Shown here piece after piece: positions 31,231-42,684 of a stretch of 64,000 bases of DNA. The stretch spans positions 1-64,000 of the forward strand of contig JADDOH010002290.1 of the NCBI GenBank assembly GCA_016648135.1. The letters run 5' to 3'. The notes below the pieces were generated by a model. The model was not told where the DNA came from and made no database searches. It saw only the letters and a program-made list of their open reading frames with translations. The DNA is from Agrypnia vestita. Lineage: Eukaryota; Arthropoda; Insecta; Trichoptera; Phryganeidae. The translations under genes and the position numbers were made by a program. The number at the start of each line of letters is the position of its first letter. Positions within the stretch are counted from its first letter, which is position 1.

Positions 31231-32724
31231 AGAACTACGTAATCAATAATCATTTGAAGGTTCACATAGTTAACTTTTTCTACTCTAGTTCTAACTCCTT
31301 TATATTCAATATTTACTACATTTTATATTATTTTTGGTAGACTGTCGAAGATTTTAAGTCCTCTGTACATCAAACAATTTTATGTAGTGCATCGTATGAA
31401 AGAAAATCCTTAATTAGAGTATTTCCATTTAATCATTCTGGTGTACATACTTATATGATACGGAAAAAGTATATTTCTAGTGAAAGTATAACCTCCAACA
31501 TATCAAACCTAACTATTAATTTAAGTGGTTGTGTTAGGTTAGGTTACATTAGTTACATAGTTAGTTAGTAGTTACCTAATCATACATAAATATAACTCAC
31601 CTAAATTTTAGGTTAGTTAGATTAGAAAATATACTTTTACTAGAACTACATATTTTAAGACCAATTATTAATTTCCTATATTGTTTACATTTACTAGTAT
31701 ACCAGTGCACTAACTATGAGTAAATCTTTACGTTATCGAAAGCTTAGGTATACTTGTTAATGTACACATTATCAAAATTTACAATTTTTCTGTTACATAT
31801 ACTTTCACTGTATAACACTGTATAATGTAAACATAATCGTAACGAATGTTCAGCCATTAATGCTGGTAAAACAGCACGTACTTATAAAATTAGTAAACCA
31901 TAAAACCTTAAATGCCTTATTTTTTTCTTATTTATATTATTTATAATTTCTCATTCTTCGCAAACCAGAATTCTTAGAGACGCGACACACATTTAAAAAA
32001 GAAAGCAGAATTGGAATTTCCCATATTAATTATACAGCCTTTTGGTAAACTAATTATTATATTAAAAATCAAAAAGTCTCTGAATAATAAATCAAAAATA
32101 ATTAATCACCAATACAATTTTACGAAAAACCATTTATTTTGTATCTCCCTGTCCTTTACCTTACACCCGCGCAACGAGTCCACGCGCCACCCGATAGTTG
32201 AATTCCTTGCATATTAATTTCAGGGAAGAGTTATTGTGCGTCCGTCCTGAACGATTGACGCAAAAATAATAATCAATGCGGTTTAAACACACAAAGTTTA
32301 TTAGTGTTTTGTAATAAAAAATTGATTCCAATCAAAAATACACATCTTATGTTTAAAGCGTTACATGCCCAAAATATTTATGTATGATTTTATTTTATGT
32401 TTTTCCACGCTTTGCTATAATATTCTCAATAGCAAATCAGTCTTTGGACTAACAAAATAAAATATCAAAATATATTTATATAATTGAATAACGAATAAAT
32501 TCGTCGTACTAAATATTAACATTGAAATAATTATTATTACTTCTTTAGATTTGCTTCCGAAATTCTATTCAATAATAAATATTCATGTTTCATTTAATTT
32601 CGAGCCACAAACCTTTCAAATATTTGAATTTGTATATTATTTGCGATTTAAAATCAAAAATTCTCTTCGGAAAAGTGAAAAAAATATTAAATATTTTCAA
32701 TCAGGATTCATCACAAATATTGTT
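31231..32724. other. AT-rich DNA, nothing recognised
   Basis: Contains GTTAGGTTAGGTT near 31534, too short to be telomeric. A plus ORF of 68 codons at 32011-32217 is unrecognised. Confidence 0.4.
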
Positions 32725-32990
32725 TGTCATGAATGTTTGTAATGAATTGTTTCTTATGGACCGGGATAAGAGTCGAGAAGCTGTTATGAGCTACCAAGAT
32801 AGAGATGGTTTCTCTCGAATGATCGGGGGGATCCGATAGGACACTTACAGAAGAAGAAGTCACTGGGTCCGTTTACTTTGCACTTGCATGAGTGTGAGAA
32901 GTACTCTATATAACACTAAATTGTGTAGTGTTTTGTAAATAAAATGATAAAAACTTTGTAAAAATAAACATTTTTCAATTTTTTTAAGTT
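32725..32990 (+). pseudogene. Possible LINE 3' tail
   Basis: An open frame ends ELFLMDRDKSREAVMSYQDR, DGFSRMIGGIR. A D-R-S-W-x-xxI-GGIR-like ending before a GAAGAAGAAG stretch is reminiscent of RTE-type LINE tails. An alternative is a different retroelement. The frame is only 84 codons and mostly AT-rich upstream. Confidence 0.3.
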
Positions 32991-32994
32991 TTTT

Positions 32995-33210
32995 ATCATT
33001 TTATTCGACTTGTATAAAAGCGAATGAATTTTTCATAATCAATATAAGTTACTGGAATGATAGTTCAACTTTTTGAAAAAAATTAGTCAGAAATATTGGG
33101 GAAAAAATTCAAACTTTGATATTGCATATCGCCATAACTATTGATATTAGGTCATGGTTGCTTGAACATTTAAGACTTATAACATAGGCAGGAATCTACA
33201 GGCAAAGTTT
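32995..33210 (+). repeat. Single arm of the long-inverted-repeat transposon
   Basis: Contains AAAGCGAATGAATTTTTCAT, AGTTACTGGAATGATAGTTC, TTTGATATTGCATATCGCCA, TAACTATTGATATTAGGTCA, TGGTTGCTTGAACATTT and AGGCAGGAATC in the order of the 44848-45386 right arm. Confidence 0.65.
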
Positions 33211-33720
33211 CTGCTGCTAGCTCTGGTACGCCATGTATAAACGTCCAAATCCCGCAAAACAGAAATGGTGAAATTTTCTACATTACTATACTATAATAAA
33301 CATTTCTGCGCCATCACTATACTATATTATAGTAAACTTTTTACACTAAATAAAAATATATTGATTGTGCTAAATATTCAACGTAGCTGATGAATCGTAT
33401 TTATGTCAATTAAAAAAACAAAGTAACCACTTTTCATTGCCAAACAAACAAAATAAAAGTAGAAATCTAGATAAAAAAAATGATTTTTAATAATTATATC
33501 ACGTCAGAAATTTCATTATATTTATAAACAGTTAAATGTTCAGCAACATTTTTACATGTATAATTTGATCTGAGAACACTATTATTGGATTTGTCCACTG
33601 CGGGGTTATTATTTAACTAAGGTAAATTATAGAAGTCCCACAAAGATTAAGCTATTTATATGAGAAACGAGTAAAAAAGTTGTTGTTAACATAATGTTGT
33701 TAAAAATATAAACTGGTCTA
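33211..33720. other. AT-rich DNA, nothing recognised
   Basis: Two short repeats of ACTATACTATAATA near 33285-33330. No gene. Confidence 0.4.
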
Positions 33721-33724
33721 TAAA

Positions 33725-34164
33725 AGACTAAAAAAATTGATTTTTAGGCGTATTCTAGTGTATGTGTTAAAAAAATTGGAGAATACCATACGTACATTAA
33801 AAAGAAAATTGCTTAGTACTTAGTACTTAAAAATATAGAAGCATTAAATAAGCATTATAACCAGCTGCGAAATCTATAAGAAGGATTCAATCATTTATTC
33901 GAGGAAATTCATGAGAAGGACTACAGATGTCTCTAGCACAGTCACTTTAAATATACGGAAGGTTTCAATTTGGAACATACACATATACAACTTTCAAAAA
34001 TTTATAAAGTTGGATGTTCTTACGATGGAATTGGTGAACGTTGCATTATGTAGGTAGAGTGATAACTTAAGCCAGTTTATACAGTATATAAGCCTTAGGC
34101 CATTGCGTAAGTGACGTCCATACACGTTTTTCAGCTTTGTCTTTGTGAGACTTCTATTATTTAT
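33725..34164 (-). repeat. Unclassified ~400-bp dispersed repeat, copy 1
   Basis: Shares with 43724-44055 and 60400-60800 the ordered blocks TTTTCAGGCGTATTCTAGT, TTCTTACGATGGAATTGGTG, AACGTTGCATT, AGTGATCACTTAAGCTAGCT-like, TTTATAAGC and GTGAGACTTCTAT. No cloverleaf or coding frame seen. Its end is interrupted by the hAT MITE at 34165. Confidence 0.6.
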
Positions 34165-34653
34165 TAGAGATGTTCCGACTAGTCGGTAAAGCCGACTATC
34201 CGGCCATTTTCGTAGTCGGCGACTAATCGGCAAAGAGCGCCGACTATCTGGCTTCTTAATTTTTATGTATTTTTCAATAAAATGTATATAGGAGGAATTA
34301 CATTAAATAAAAATCTTGATTGTTAATTGATATTTTTATTTTAGAATCAGTCTTACACATTGAAATGTAAAGCACCTTTTCCTTTGGTAATGAACTAATC
34401 AGTCCCTAAAATTACTTACTTGTAAAAAAAAAATATTTTATATTATAAATGACATTTATCAAACAAAATTAGTATTTTAATTAACAAACAAAATAACTTA
34501 ATATATTTTTATCTTCAATAAACATTTATAAATATTTTTTTTATAAAAATTCTAGACTAAACCGTGATCGGCTTGGCCGACTAGTCGGCCTTTTTACAAC
34601 CGACTAATCGGCTAGTCGGAAAGTCGGCCAAAGTCATAATCGGCACATCTCTA
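34165..34653. mobile_element. hAT MITE with perfect 8-bp target duplication
   Basis: Starts TAGAGATGTTCCGACTAGTC and ends ATAATCGGCACATCTCTA, with the identical 8 bp TTATTTAT on each side (34157-34164, 34654-34661). 489 bp, no ORF. Subterminal regions are packed with CCGACTAGTCGG and GGCCGACT-type repeats, the arrangement hAT transposases use for binding. The exact duplication implies a fairly recent insertion into the repeat at 33725. Confidence 0.88.
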
Positions 34654-34661
34654 TTATTTAT

Positions 34662-35020
34662 GTATTTTATTTTATTTTAAAGTAGGTAATACAATAATTT
34701 TTATGTTTCCTAATATATATATTTTTGCACTAGATACAAGTAAATAATATTTTTATTCAAAAGTAACGTATTTTTTAGTTTTTTTCTTAAAATTCCTTGT
34801 ATTGTTTTCGTCCCTAATATCCGCCGGTAGTTTTAAATATAATTTCATTCCACTGAAAAATTAGTTCAGTTAAATTTTAATCAAACTCACGTATATTTTA
34901 CGAATTTCATCAGATCATCAAAAACGTCAACACTAAAATTTCATCAATAATATAAGCGATTCAAATTGACGTGTACCACGTAAAACATTGACGTAACTTT
35001 TTTGTAATAAAAATTATTAA
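34662..35020. other. AT-rich DNA upstream of the putative gene
   Basis: No element identified. Confidence 0.4.
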
Positions 35021-35025
35021 ACCGA

Positions 35026-35033
35026 TATAAAAG
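35026..35033 (+). promoter_or_regulatory. TATA box of putative host gene
   Basis: TATAAAAG at the junction between AT-rich DNA and a GC-rich exon-like stretch. It lies 74 bases before the first in-frame ATG at 35107. A start about 30 bases downstream would place the cap near 35057. An alternative initiator-like TCAGAC is at 35086. Confidence 0.5.
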
Positions 35034-35106
35034 ACACCAACATGTGTATGCGCGTAAAAGCGGAGGCAACGACTCTGCAATTCAGACTTCCACATCCCGC
35101 GCCGCG

Positions 35107-35425
35107 ATGCGCCGCCCTTATTGGACGTCGCGACGCCTGAATTTTATGAATTTAATCAGCGGGGAGGTGGGGCGGCCGCCGGCCCAGCGCGCTCCGCCGG
35201 CATTCTCGTCCAGGCATTCGCTCGTGATGGGTGTACTGCGAGAGCCAGCATCGCCCGTGGATGCGACGTCGTCTCCGTACAGCAAGTTCTCGGTTGCTGG
35301 CAGGGCCTTCGCGGGCCAGACCGCCGCGAGTGAGGATTTCAGTGACTCTTACGGGAACTTCTCCGCGGACCTGTTGCGCGGGCCGGGCGCGCTACAGGAG
35401 GCTCGCGTCTTCGATTTGGAGACGG
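35107..35425 (+). CDS. Putative first coding exon of an unidentified host gene
   Basis: GC-rich island in AT-rich DNA with an uninterrupted frame of 106 codons from ATG 35107 (MRRPYWTSRRLNFMNL...) to a splice donor: GAGACGG|GTGAGC, with GT at 35426-35427. The frame is open further upstream without an ATG. The protein is Ser/Ala/Gly/Arg-rich and looks disordered, with SSPYSKFSVAGRAFAGQ, SEDFSDSYGNFSADLLRGPG and EARVFDLET near the exon end. No signal peptide, membrane segment or known domain. Two other plus frames are also open, as expected in GC-rich DNA, but this one ends cleanly at the donor. It ends in phase 1. I do not recognise the family. Alternatives: an upstream regulatory CpG-like island or a retrogene fragment. 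Confidence 0.5.
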
Positions 35426-36015
35426 GTGAGCGAACTTTTAAACTGTTTCAAACTGGCATTTCTACCCCACACTTTTTAAAAAAAAATTAATGTTTTTATC
35501 TTGAAAACTGACGGTGATACGTAACAATAAAAAAATATACAGAAATTATTCCTTGATTTTTAAAACGAATTAGAACAAGAATCTATGAATCAAAAAAATA
35601 TTCTAAAAAACTCCGGATTAGATAAATAAATTTTTCTATTTATCTATATATTCGATTTGTCTAAATTGTTTTGACTTAAGAATTATCGATATTCCAAACA
35701 AATTATTAAAAAAAAATTTTTTTGATTAGTTTTTTATTAGTATGTGATAATTTCAAAAGTATGCTTATTTGCGGTGAACAATAAAAATGAATATTTCTTA
35801 CCTTCCAATTAAATGTTCCTGCATAATTACGCACTATGAATGCAAGATAATTTTTTTCCCTTATACAGAACATAATGCATTTTTTAATAAAAAAATGTTA
35901 ACTGTTTCTTTAACACAATCATATCGAGTTATAGTTTCATATTTTTATCACTTATAACATTTTCTTCGTGTAAATAAATAACAGCAAGTACTTTAAAACA
36001 ATAAAAAAAAACATT
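35426..36015 (+). other. Start of putative intron
   Basis: Composition drops to AT-rich immediately after the GTGAGC donor. The ORF that reads through it soon stops at KKN. No gene seen. Confidence 0.4.
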
Positions 36016-36017
36016 TT

Positions 36018-36098
36018 GACGCCCATCTCAGTCAAGTGGGCATGACAATGGTTTCTTATATCAGAGGTTCGATCCCAGGTTCAATTTCATATACATCT
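36018..36098 (+). repeat. tRNA-like SINE relic
   Basis: A-box-like TCTCAGTCAAGTGGGCATG and B-box GGTTCGATCCC at tRNA-like spacing. The acceptor stem is not convincing. A single copy in the window. Confidence 0.4.
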
Positions 36099-36119
36099 AC
36101 ACAATTCTCCCAAGCCTAG

Positions 36120-37250
36120 ATGTTTTTCGCTATAGTAATGCAACGTGTTGTAGAAATGAAAACTCCAATTATGTCTTTGACGACACATTTGATGATTTCT
36201 ATTGAATTTTCGTATCAAAAATATTTCAACACAAAAATAAAATATATAAAGATTTTTATTAACGTATTTCTAACACATCTCGTATTATATTCACAACACA
36301 GTATTATTATTCTACTTATGGTTCTATCTCCTATCGAAGGTCGGCGATCATTCTGGCGATTACGATTTTATTTACCGCCGCACGGAACAACTCAGTTGAG
36401 ATACACTTATACGAGTCCCCAGTAAGAAATAACGCAATATTAAACAAAGTATTTAACACAATATTAAAAAAATAATGTATTTATTTATTTTATTTATCGT
36501 AATAATTTAGTTCCACACATAATGTTGTATGCGCTAATATATGATTTCATTTGGACATGTTGCATTCCATTTAATCATTTAAAAGTTTTTTATATAATTT
36601 TTGCACTTCAGTTTAAACCTTCTTATATTTTCCATGTTTTGAATTTCCTTTGGCAGGCTATCGAAGATATTATATTAAGATATTTATATTTAATATCAAC
36701 TGCACATTTTAGTTAATAATTTTAATTGAAAACATCGTAGTACACTATTATTCATTTTATACTGTAGTGTAATGATGCTGTCTTTCCTAAATATATATGT
36801 GAGCGTATTGCGAACCGATTTTTTCGCCTTATGGTGACAATAATATCGTTTCATGTGTGTAGAGCCTCGTCAGCTGATGGGCGTGACCAACTAATTTACT
36901 TAACACTAATGATACGTAAACATTACGTCAATTTGAATGTCAATATATAATTTTTTATGTATTCTAATTAAGAATAGGTACATTTAGATAACCATTTTGC
37001 ACAAATGAATAAACTCGAAGCAAAAAACTATGCATTTTAATTTAAATTCATAAATAAACAGCGACAACATGAATTAATGAGTTGTATTAAAACTATGTCA
37101 CCTTTTGTAAAAATCACAATAAAACTCATAAAAAATCAAGTTAAGTGTTGAGAAATATGCTAACCGATCGTTATTATTTTCTCAATAGGGCGTGATTTCA
37201 GGAATATGTCACCGTAATAGGCAGCTTAACATGTCTCAATATTTTTTTAA
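36120..37250. other. AT-rich DNA, nothing recognised
   Basis: A 101-codon plus ORF at 36120-36425 and a 64-codon one at 36522-36716 are hydrophobic and AT-driven with no recognised motif. A TTTGGCAGGCTATCGAAGAT piece near 36652 resembles TTTGGTAGACTGTCGAAGAT at 31335, a possible shared LINE tail. Confidence 0.4.
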
Positions 37251-37256
37251 AAAGAA

Positions 37257-37430
37257 ATAGAGATGCGATCACGGAATACGTGTCACGTCAATACTCTTAC
37301 TATTTTCAAACTAAGCTTAACGCTTGTGCTATGAAAATAGGACTAACTTGCTAGTCTGGAGTGAAGTTCGAACCCGCAACCTTTGGATCACGAGGCGAGT
37401 GTCCTAACCACAAGACCAATAAGCTACTAA
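37257..37430 (-). repeat. tRNA-derived SINE (second family)
   Basis: Minus strand: TTGGTCTTGTGGTTAGGACA (A-box region, D stem GTCT/GGAC), CTCGCCTCGTGATCC, GGTTGCGGGTTCGAACTTC (B-box), then the family tail with CTATTTTCATAGCACAAGCG and AGCTTAGTTTGAAAATAG. The T arm and anticodon region are imperfect, so it is not a tRNA gene. Related to 40255-40435 and to tail fragments at 3620, 51205 and 59950. Confidence 0.65.
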
Positions 37431-37689
37431 ATATTATTAGTATATTTTCTATTTAGCATTTTTTATAGTGAAAATTCATCGTAAATTGTTTTTTAATATT
37501 TGATTTGAACTATTGAAGGATATCTGGTTCTTTTGGAGAAATATCGATAAAAAATTCTTTTAAATGCGCAAGAACCTTCAATTTCGTAAAATGATAGAAT
37601 TTTACTTCTGTTATTTTTGTTTTTAATTAGTAGTTGAAAAATAATAGTATTTGATTATTTCTCTTATCAAACATCATAATTTATTTGTC

Positions 37690-37915
37690 CGTCCGTCCTT
37701 CTGTATGTCTGTCTGTCCGTAACTTCGTATAACGTCCGTGATTTCGTTAGAATTCTTGGCTAAAAAAAACAAATTAACCGTCCTTCTGTATGCCTGTCTG
37801 TCCGTAACTTCGTATAACGTCCGTAATTTCGTTAGAATTCACGGTTAAAAAAACAAATTAACCACAGCAAGCAAACCCAAACCGGCCGCTCTACGCATGT
37901 TGCTACGCGGCCGCC
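37690..37915 (-). repeat. SINE (third family) with an 82-90 bp tandem duplication
   Basis: The stretch CTGTCTGTCCGTAACTTCGT, ATAACGTCCGT, TTTCGTTAGAATTC, AAACAAATTAACC occurs twice in tandem (37690-37778 and 37781-37862). It then runs into a degraded tRNA-like end (ACCGGCCGCTCTACGCATGT, GGCCGCCTC). Same family as 41720-42005, 38430-38490 and 62880-63118. Confidence 0.65.
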
Positions 37916-38100
37916 TCTCTGCCTCCCGGCTCGTCTTCCTTCCGGGGTTGCCAAGAGGATTCTTCTTGGTATTCGTTCCTCTTTCGTTCTTAACACATGT
38001 CCAAGCCACCTTATTTGTGATTTTTCTATGCGGAGGAGTAGGGTCTCCATGCCGAGTGAGAAGTGCCACTTCTCACTCTATCCTGTGAGACTCCCGCTAC
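37880..38100 (-). pseudogene. LINE C-terminal fossil (RWLGHVLR type)
   Basis: Minus frames: LLLRIEKSQIRWLGHVLRTK, EERIPRRILLATPEGRRAGR. The motif RWxGHVxRM..RxPKxxLxxxPxGRRxxGRP is the standard LINE C-terminal signature. A frameshift follows, then the SINE begins. Shadows exist in two other frames. Confidence 0.65.
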
Positions 38101-38275
38101 TCCCCTTAGAAAATTCATCTCGACAGCCTGGATCCTTGTTCTCAAAATTTGATGGTGGGGATGGGCGACGTGTATGAGAGTGGGCCTATACACATTTTTG
38201 AAAACAGTTTAATATTTTATTGAAATAATCAAAAAAGATACGCATTGTTTTCATCACTTATTAATTGAAAATATC

Positions 38276-38308
38276 AACATGTTTCAGGGTCCATAGTCCC
38301 TTCGTCGG
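38276..38308 (-). ncRNA. Hammerhead-ribozyme-like motif (Penelope type)
   Basis: Minus strand: CCGACGA (38302-38308, one C-for-T change from CTGANGA), stem II AGGG...CCCT (38286-38301), GAAA (38282-38285), stem III palindrome ACATGT (38277-38282), cleavage U at 38276. The next GATAT pairs with the preceding GTATC (5 pairs including one G-T), a good stem I. Confidence 0.6.
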
Positions 38309-38330
38309 GATACAATGTATACATTGTATC

Positions 38331-38364
38331 CTGACGAAGAGATCACTGGCCGTGAAAAATGTTG
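38331..38364 (+). ncRNA. Hammerhead-like motif, degenerate partner
   Basis: Plus strand: intact CTGACGA (38331-38337), imperfect stem II, GAAA (38354-38357), then AATGTTGATG, where stem III has lost its first pair. It faces the motif at 38276-38308 across the palindrome ATACAATGTATACATTGTAT (38310-38329), which consists of the two stem I strands. Confidence 0.45.
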
Positions 38365-38429
38365 ATGGTTTTAATAAAAAAAAAGTTTTGAAAGCAAAGT
38401 ATATTTTTATTAATGAAACATAATAATTT

Positions 38430-38495
38430 CGTTGTCTGTCCATCCGTCCGTCTATCTTTCGTCGGTAATTTTGTTCGAATTCACGGTTAAAAAAT
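38430..38495 (-). repeat. Fragment of the third SINE family
   Basis: CGTCCGTCTATCTTTCGTCG, GTAATTTTGTTCGAATTCAC, GGTTAAAAAA, as at 41730-41815 and 62885-62940. No tRNA-like part. Confidence 0.55.
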
Positions 38496-38499
38496 GTTA

Positions 38500-39680
38500 T
38501 ATTAATAAAGTCACCACAAAATCATTTTGCGCTTTTTGAAGTTTTTTTATTGAGGTGATTATACATATTTTAGTATCATTAAATATACTTTAAATGGTTG
38601 AATAATATTTGAGAAGTCGCTCAGTATTTAAAATCTCTGATTAGTAATTTCACTTCGATTTACAATTTTTTTTCTAAATTTCCAATCTTTTATATATTAA
38701 ATAAACAGCATAGTGAAAATTTCAATACAATTTTACAACATGAGAAATTTTTTGTATCTTAAATGAAAATTACATTTAAATTGAAGAAATTTTTAATGTA
38801 AAATAATGTATACGTTCGTATAATGTCGTTTGCATTCCTTTAGAGACAGATAAAATGTCACACGTATTCCATTTGGGACAGATAGACGGAATAAACCTTC
38901 ATAATTTATCTTCCTAAATATGAACTACGAATTAAATTAAATTGAGTTAATCATTAAACGGGCATCAATTTATCATTTTTTAACACAGTAGTGCCACACA
39001 GAGTATATTAATTAATTTAAACGTAAAGTGAAATTAATTGGAACTTAACATTAGATGGTGCATACGTCCTTATTTTAATATATAATTTTTTTCATTGAGT
39101 TGTATTGAATAAGTATGTATCGATTTATACGATGACTGATAGTTGAAATTCAACTATTGAAGGTTTAGTTTGAAGTATTCCAGTGTTTCATTATTGATTT
39201 ACGAATAATCAGTTACCAATCATCGTTAGAATCGTAAGCAAATTTCACAATCACACTTAAAATATCGGCTTAGCTCATTACCAATCGCATATAAGTATAA
39301 ATTATGCTTAAAGGTAGTTCTGCCACCAACGTTTATCTTTTAAAAAAAAAATTATTTCCAAATACTATTACACATATTAAAAATTCTATAAATCTTTGTC
39401 ATTCTAGTAAATAATTCCACGCGTTGTTCACAAAATTTACACATTTTTGTACGTTTCAAATACGCAAACCATCCTTATAAGCCTTTCACAAGATTCTTCA
39501 TAATAAATACGTACATACGTAAATCAAAATTGAAAATTCTCTGTTACAAACAAGAATATTTTTTCCAAAAGGTTAAATAGTTTTCCTGAGTTATTCTAAA
39601 ATAATCTAATATAAATAAATCTTGCTTAAAATATGATTTTAATTTAAACTTTGTACTACACACAAAATATGAGTTATCGA
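38500..39680. other. AT-rich DNA, nothing recognised
   Basis: The first bases (ACCACAAAATCATTTTGCGC) match 6824-6845, a small shared repeat. No gene. Confidence 0.4.
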
Positions 39681-39684
39681 ATAT

Positions 39685-39723
39685 TACTTTAGTTTCGAGA
39701 GAAATAGTCCCTCTCATCATCAG
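39685..39723 (-). ncRNA. Hammerhead-ribozyme-like motif (Penelope type)
   Basis: Minus strand: CTGATGA (39717-39723), stem II GAGAGG / CTCTC, GAAA (39693-39696), near-palindromic stem III ACTAAAGT, cleavage A at 39685. Stem I is weak. Sister of the pair at 7.7-7.9 kb; the downstream CGATAACTCATATT also matches. Confidence 0.55.
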
Positions 39724-39739
39724 GTAATGTTAATAATCA

Positions 39740-40250
39740 CGAGAGGGAATGCTCATAATCAATATTTTAAAAAATCCTATTTTTAATTAAAATATTGAAT
39801 ATAGATAATTTTCTCATTTGTGGCGTAGATTCAAAAAAAAATTCCATATGGATCTTTTATTTTTTTTATTTTAGGAATCATAACAGTAAAATTTATTATA
39901 ATGACACAATGTATTGAATAATTGGTAGACCAATTGAAAAGATCCACGGCATAACATTTAATATTAAAGAAAATAACAATAAAAATTAAATACAAATAGA
40001 AAGAGTAAGTAATAAAACATCGTAATCAAAGTGGTACGAGAAAGAAAGAAAACTTATGGAAAAGATAAACTATCGCACGTTAAGATAGAGGCATAATAGA
40101 AAAATTTAAAAACGGAAAGCAATCCAAAAAAGATAAGAGGAAAAGATAAAAAATAAATTATATATTGCATCTTGACGCCACATTTAATATCCGACATAAT
40201 AATATTGTATCACAATATATGTTCTTAGATAAATTCGTGCATGTATTTTT
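39740..40250. other. AT-rich DNA, nothing recognised
   Basis: A-rich with many lysine codons by chance. No gene. Confidence 0.4.
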
Positions 40251-40254
40251 TTTA

Positions 40255-40435
40255 ATAGAGATGCAAACACGAAAAAGGTAAGCGTTGTATCTATATTCTT
40301 ACTACATACTTTCAAACTAAGCTGTCCTATGAAAACAAGACTAATTTTCTGGTGTCCTGGAACAGGGCTTGAACCACTCACTACCATAATACTAGGCGAG
40401 AGTCACAATCAGTACACCAACAAGCTTTTCTTCAT
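40255..40435 (-). repeat. tRNA-derived SINE (second family), degenerate
   Basis: Parallels 37257-37430: GAGATGCAAACACG, CTTACTACATACTTTCAAAC, TAAGCTGTCCTATGAAAACA, then a decayed tRNA-like head with GGGCTTGAACC on the plus strand (B-box complement). The 67-codon minus ORF over it is spurious. Confidence 0.55.
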
Positions 40436-40439
40436 CAAT

Positions 40440-41715
40440 TATCAAAATTAATAACGAAACCCTAACTCATGTAACACTTTATATTTCAAATTGTCTATTT
40501 AGATTTTTAAAAATGCCCCTTTTAACTTTTTCCAACTCGGGAAGATTTTTTTCACTAATAAAGCACAAAACGATAAACAAAAATTACTTATTCTAATTTA
40601 GTATTCAGTTAAATATTATTTTAGGTACTTCGTGAAAACTGGTAGTAAGTAGCATTATCATTTTTAACAAGAAAGAATTATTCATTGTGTTATTTCTTCT
40701 GCTGAAATCACTGTAACGTTAAAAACATTTCTCAGAATTCAGAAACAAAGGGTTTCTACCCAAAGTTACATAATATATGACGTCTACCCTTGTCTATATC
40801 AAACCGTTTCGCTAATAAATATTAAACTTATCTAACACTACAATATTACGTTAGTAAAAGGCGCGGACTTACTGAACTAATTTGCCATCTCTGTTTTTCA
40901 TTTCACGTTTACGCAACTTTTTACATCCATCTTATTGATTCTTAAGGTTTCTTGATCCTGCAAAGGTTTTTGAACTAAAAGAATTAACAACAACCCCTTA
41001 ACTTTTTCTCAATAACATGTTTACGCATTATCTTAAATTAACATTAAATTTATGAGATTTGATAAAGAAATATATGTGGGATTTGTTTTTCTCAAAAAAA
41101 TCGTTATTTATTCATCAATATTAATTAAATACTCTTAAACATCAGATATATCGCACCATGAGCGCTTTAATGTATTAAGTCAAAAAATATAATTTTTAGT
41201 TAATAGTGCAGTTTCAATTAGTATTTTTCGGTATATTTATTACTTTCAACAAATAAAATATGGAATGTGTTATAACTAAATGTGTTAAACCACTAAAGTG
41301 GTTTCAAAAATTAAAAAAAAAATTAACTAAAACTCTCTTAAAAAACAATAGAAACATTAAACGTGAACTCGCATATAAACATAATCTGACAAGCATTCAA
41401 TATGGCGTCGTTCTTCAGGTGCACATGGATGCGCGCGCATTTTGTAGCATAATTAAATTTCACTTAACTAACTTCATGATCTCGCATTTTCGCTACATTC
41501 TGTATATTATTAATATATAATAATATGGTAATGCATCAATGTAATATAATTTTTTAGTGCATTGTTTTGATGTGATTTTTATGATGATTATTATTTTTGT
41601 TAAAGGTATAACCTATTTTTATTCTTATTCACTTGAGCAGGTTTGAAACTTGTTGACATGCACGTACTAGCATTGTATGATTTAAAAGAATGGCACACTT
41701 TTATCAAACTTAATA
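40440..41715. other. AT-rich DNA, nothing recognised
   Basis: A plus ORF of 86 codons (41260-41520), Lys-rich then hydrophobic, has no recognised motif and no splice or promoter context. Confidence 0.4.
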
Positions 41716-41719
41716 AATT

Positions 41720-42005
41720 CGTTTTCTGTCCGTTCATCTGTACGTCCGTCTGTCTGTGTCTGTCTGTAACTTCGTTTAACGTTCGTAATTTCGTTCGAAT
41801 TCAAGGTTAAAAAAAACAAATTAAACGGCCGAAGATGGGGCTTGAATCCCGGGCCAGCAAACGTGAATCGCCCGCTTGACGCATGTTGCTACCACCGCCT
41901 CACCGTGAACCGTCAAAAAGATGCTATAAATATATACTAAGGCTTAGATAAGATGCAAACCAATGTTGCGTCATTTTTGATAAGTGTGAATTTACAGCTA
42001 GTATT
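41720..42005 (-). repeat. SINE (third family), full-length-like copy
   Basis: Plus strand order: CGTCTGTCTGTGTCTGTCTG, TAACTTCGTTTAACGTTCGT, GATGGGGCTTGAATCCCGGG (B-box complement), GCATGTTGCTACCACCGCCT (A-box side complement), GATGCTATAAATATATACTA, and an end TTTACAGCTAGTATT. The tRNA-like part is on the minus strand. It aligns throughout with 62880-63118. The CTAG-T end also leaves open a Helitron-type origin. Confidence 0.65.
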
Positions 42006-42680
42006 AGAATAAAAACAATAAACTTGAATATTTTAAATGCATTACAATATTTATCTAAAATCATCCAGAAATTTAAAAAAAAATATAATTAAGAAAAGGA
42101 TTAAGTCAAAAACAAAGATAAAATTGCAAAAACTATTTTTTTTTATGTTTTTTGCATGTGAGGCAACCCAAATACTGAAAATTCTTAAACAATTGATTGC
42201 AAATCAATTTGTAACTTCAAACGCTGATTTCTCATAACTATGATTTTTTAATCAATGCACTAAAATACCCATGGTGTTATACAGTAATACACTTGTGCCA
42301 ACAAATTATCACATTATGTTAGAAGATCGCAATTTTCTGTACAGCGTTAGGCTTCTTCAACGATTCGGTCTATGTCTTCTCAAAGTTGGCGAAACCTCGT
42401 CTTTTAATATATTTTTTTTATCTTTTGGAATAGGAAGAGGTCACAAGTAAGAATCCGTATTTTTGTATGTTAAAGCCTGAACGCAGTTTTAAAATCAGTC
42501 AGCTCTATAAGGAGATCATAAAATATCACTAGCGGCTTCAAAATATCATGCCTCTCCATTTATCCTGTGGCTTTTTCATATTTGTCTTGTCTTAAACAAT
42601 TAAGAAAAAAAAATTTTAAAAAAATCTGTCCACTTTATATATTTATGTCTACAATTAATTGATTGATTTTACATAGTATT
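42006..42680. other. AT-rich DNA, nothing recognised
   Basis: No motif seen. A 66-codon Lys-rich plus ORF is likely chance. Confidence 0.4.
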
Positions 42681-42684
42681 TTGT

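Noticed and set aside
31530..31550. GTTAGGTTAGGTT as an insect telomeric repeat
   Set aside because: Only two units; no array, and no surrounding subtelomeric signature.
35121..35479. The two other open plus frames in the GC-rich exon
   Set aside because: Arg/Ala-rich translations typical of shadow frames; the chosen frame has an ATG after the TATA box and ends in phase with the donor and the later block.
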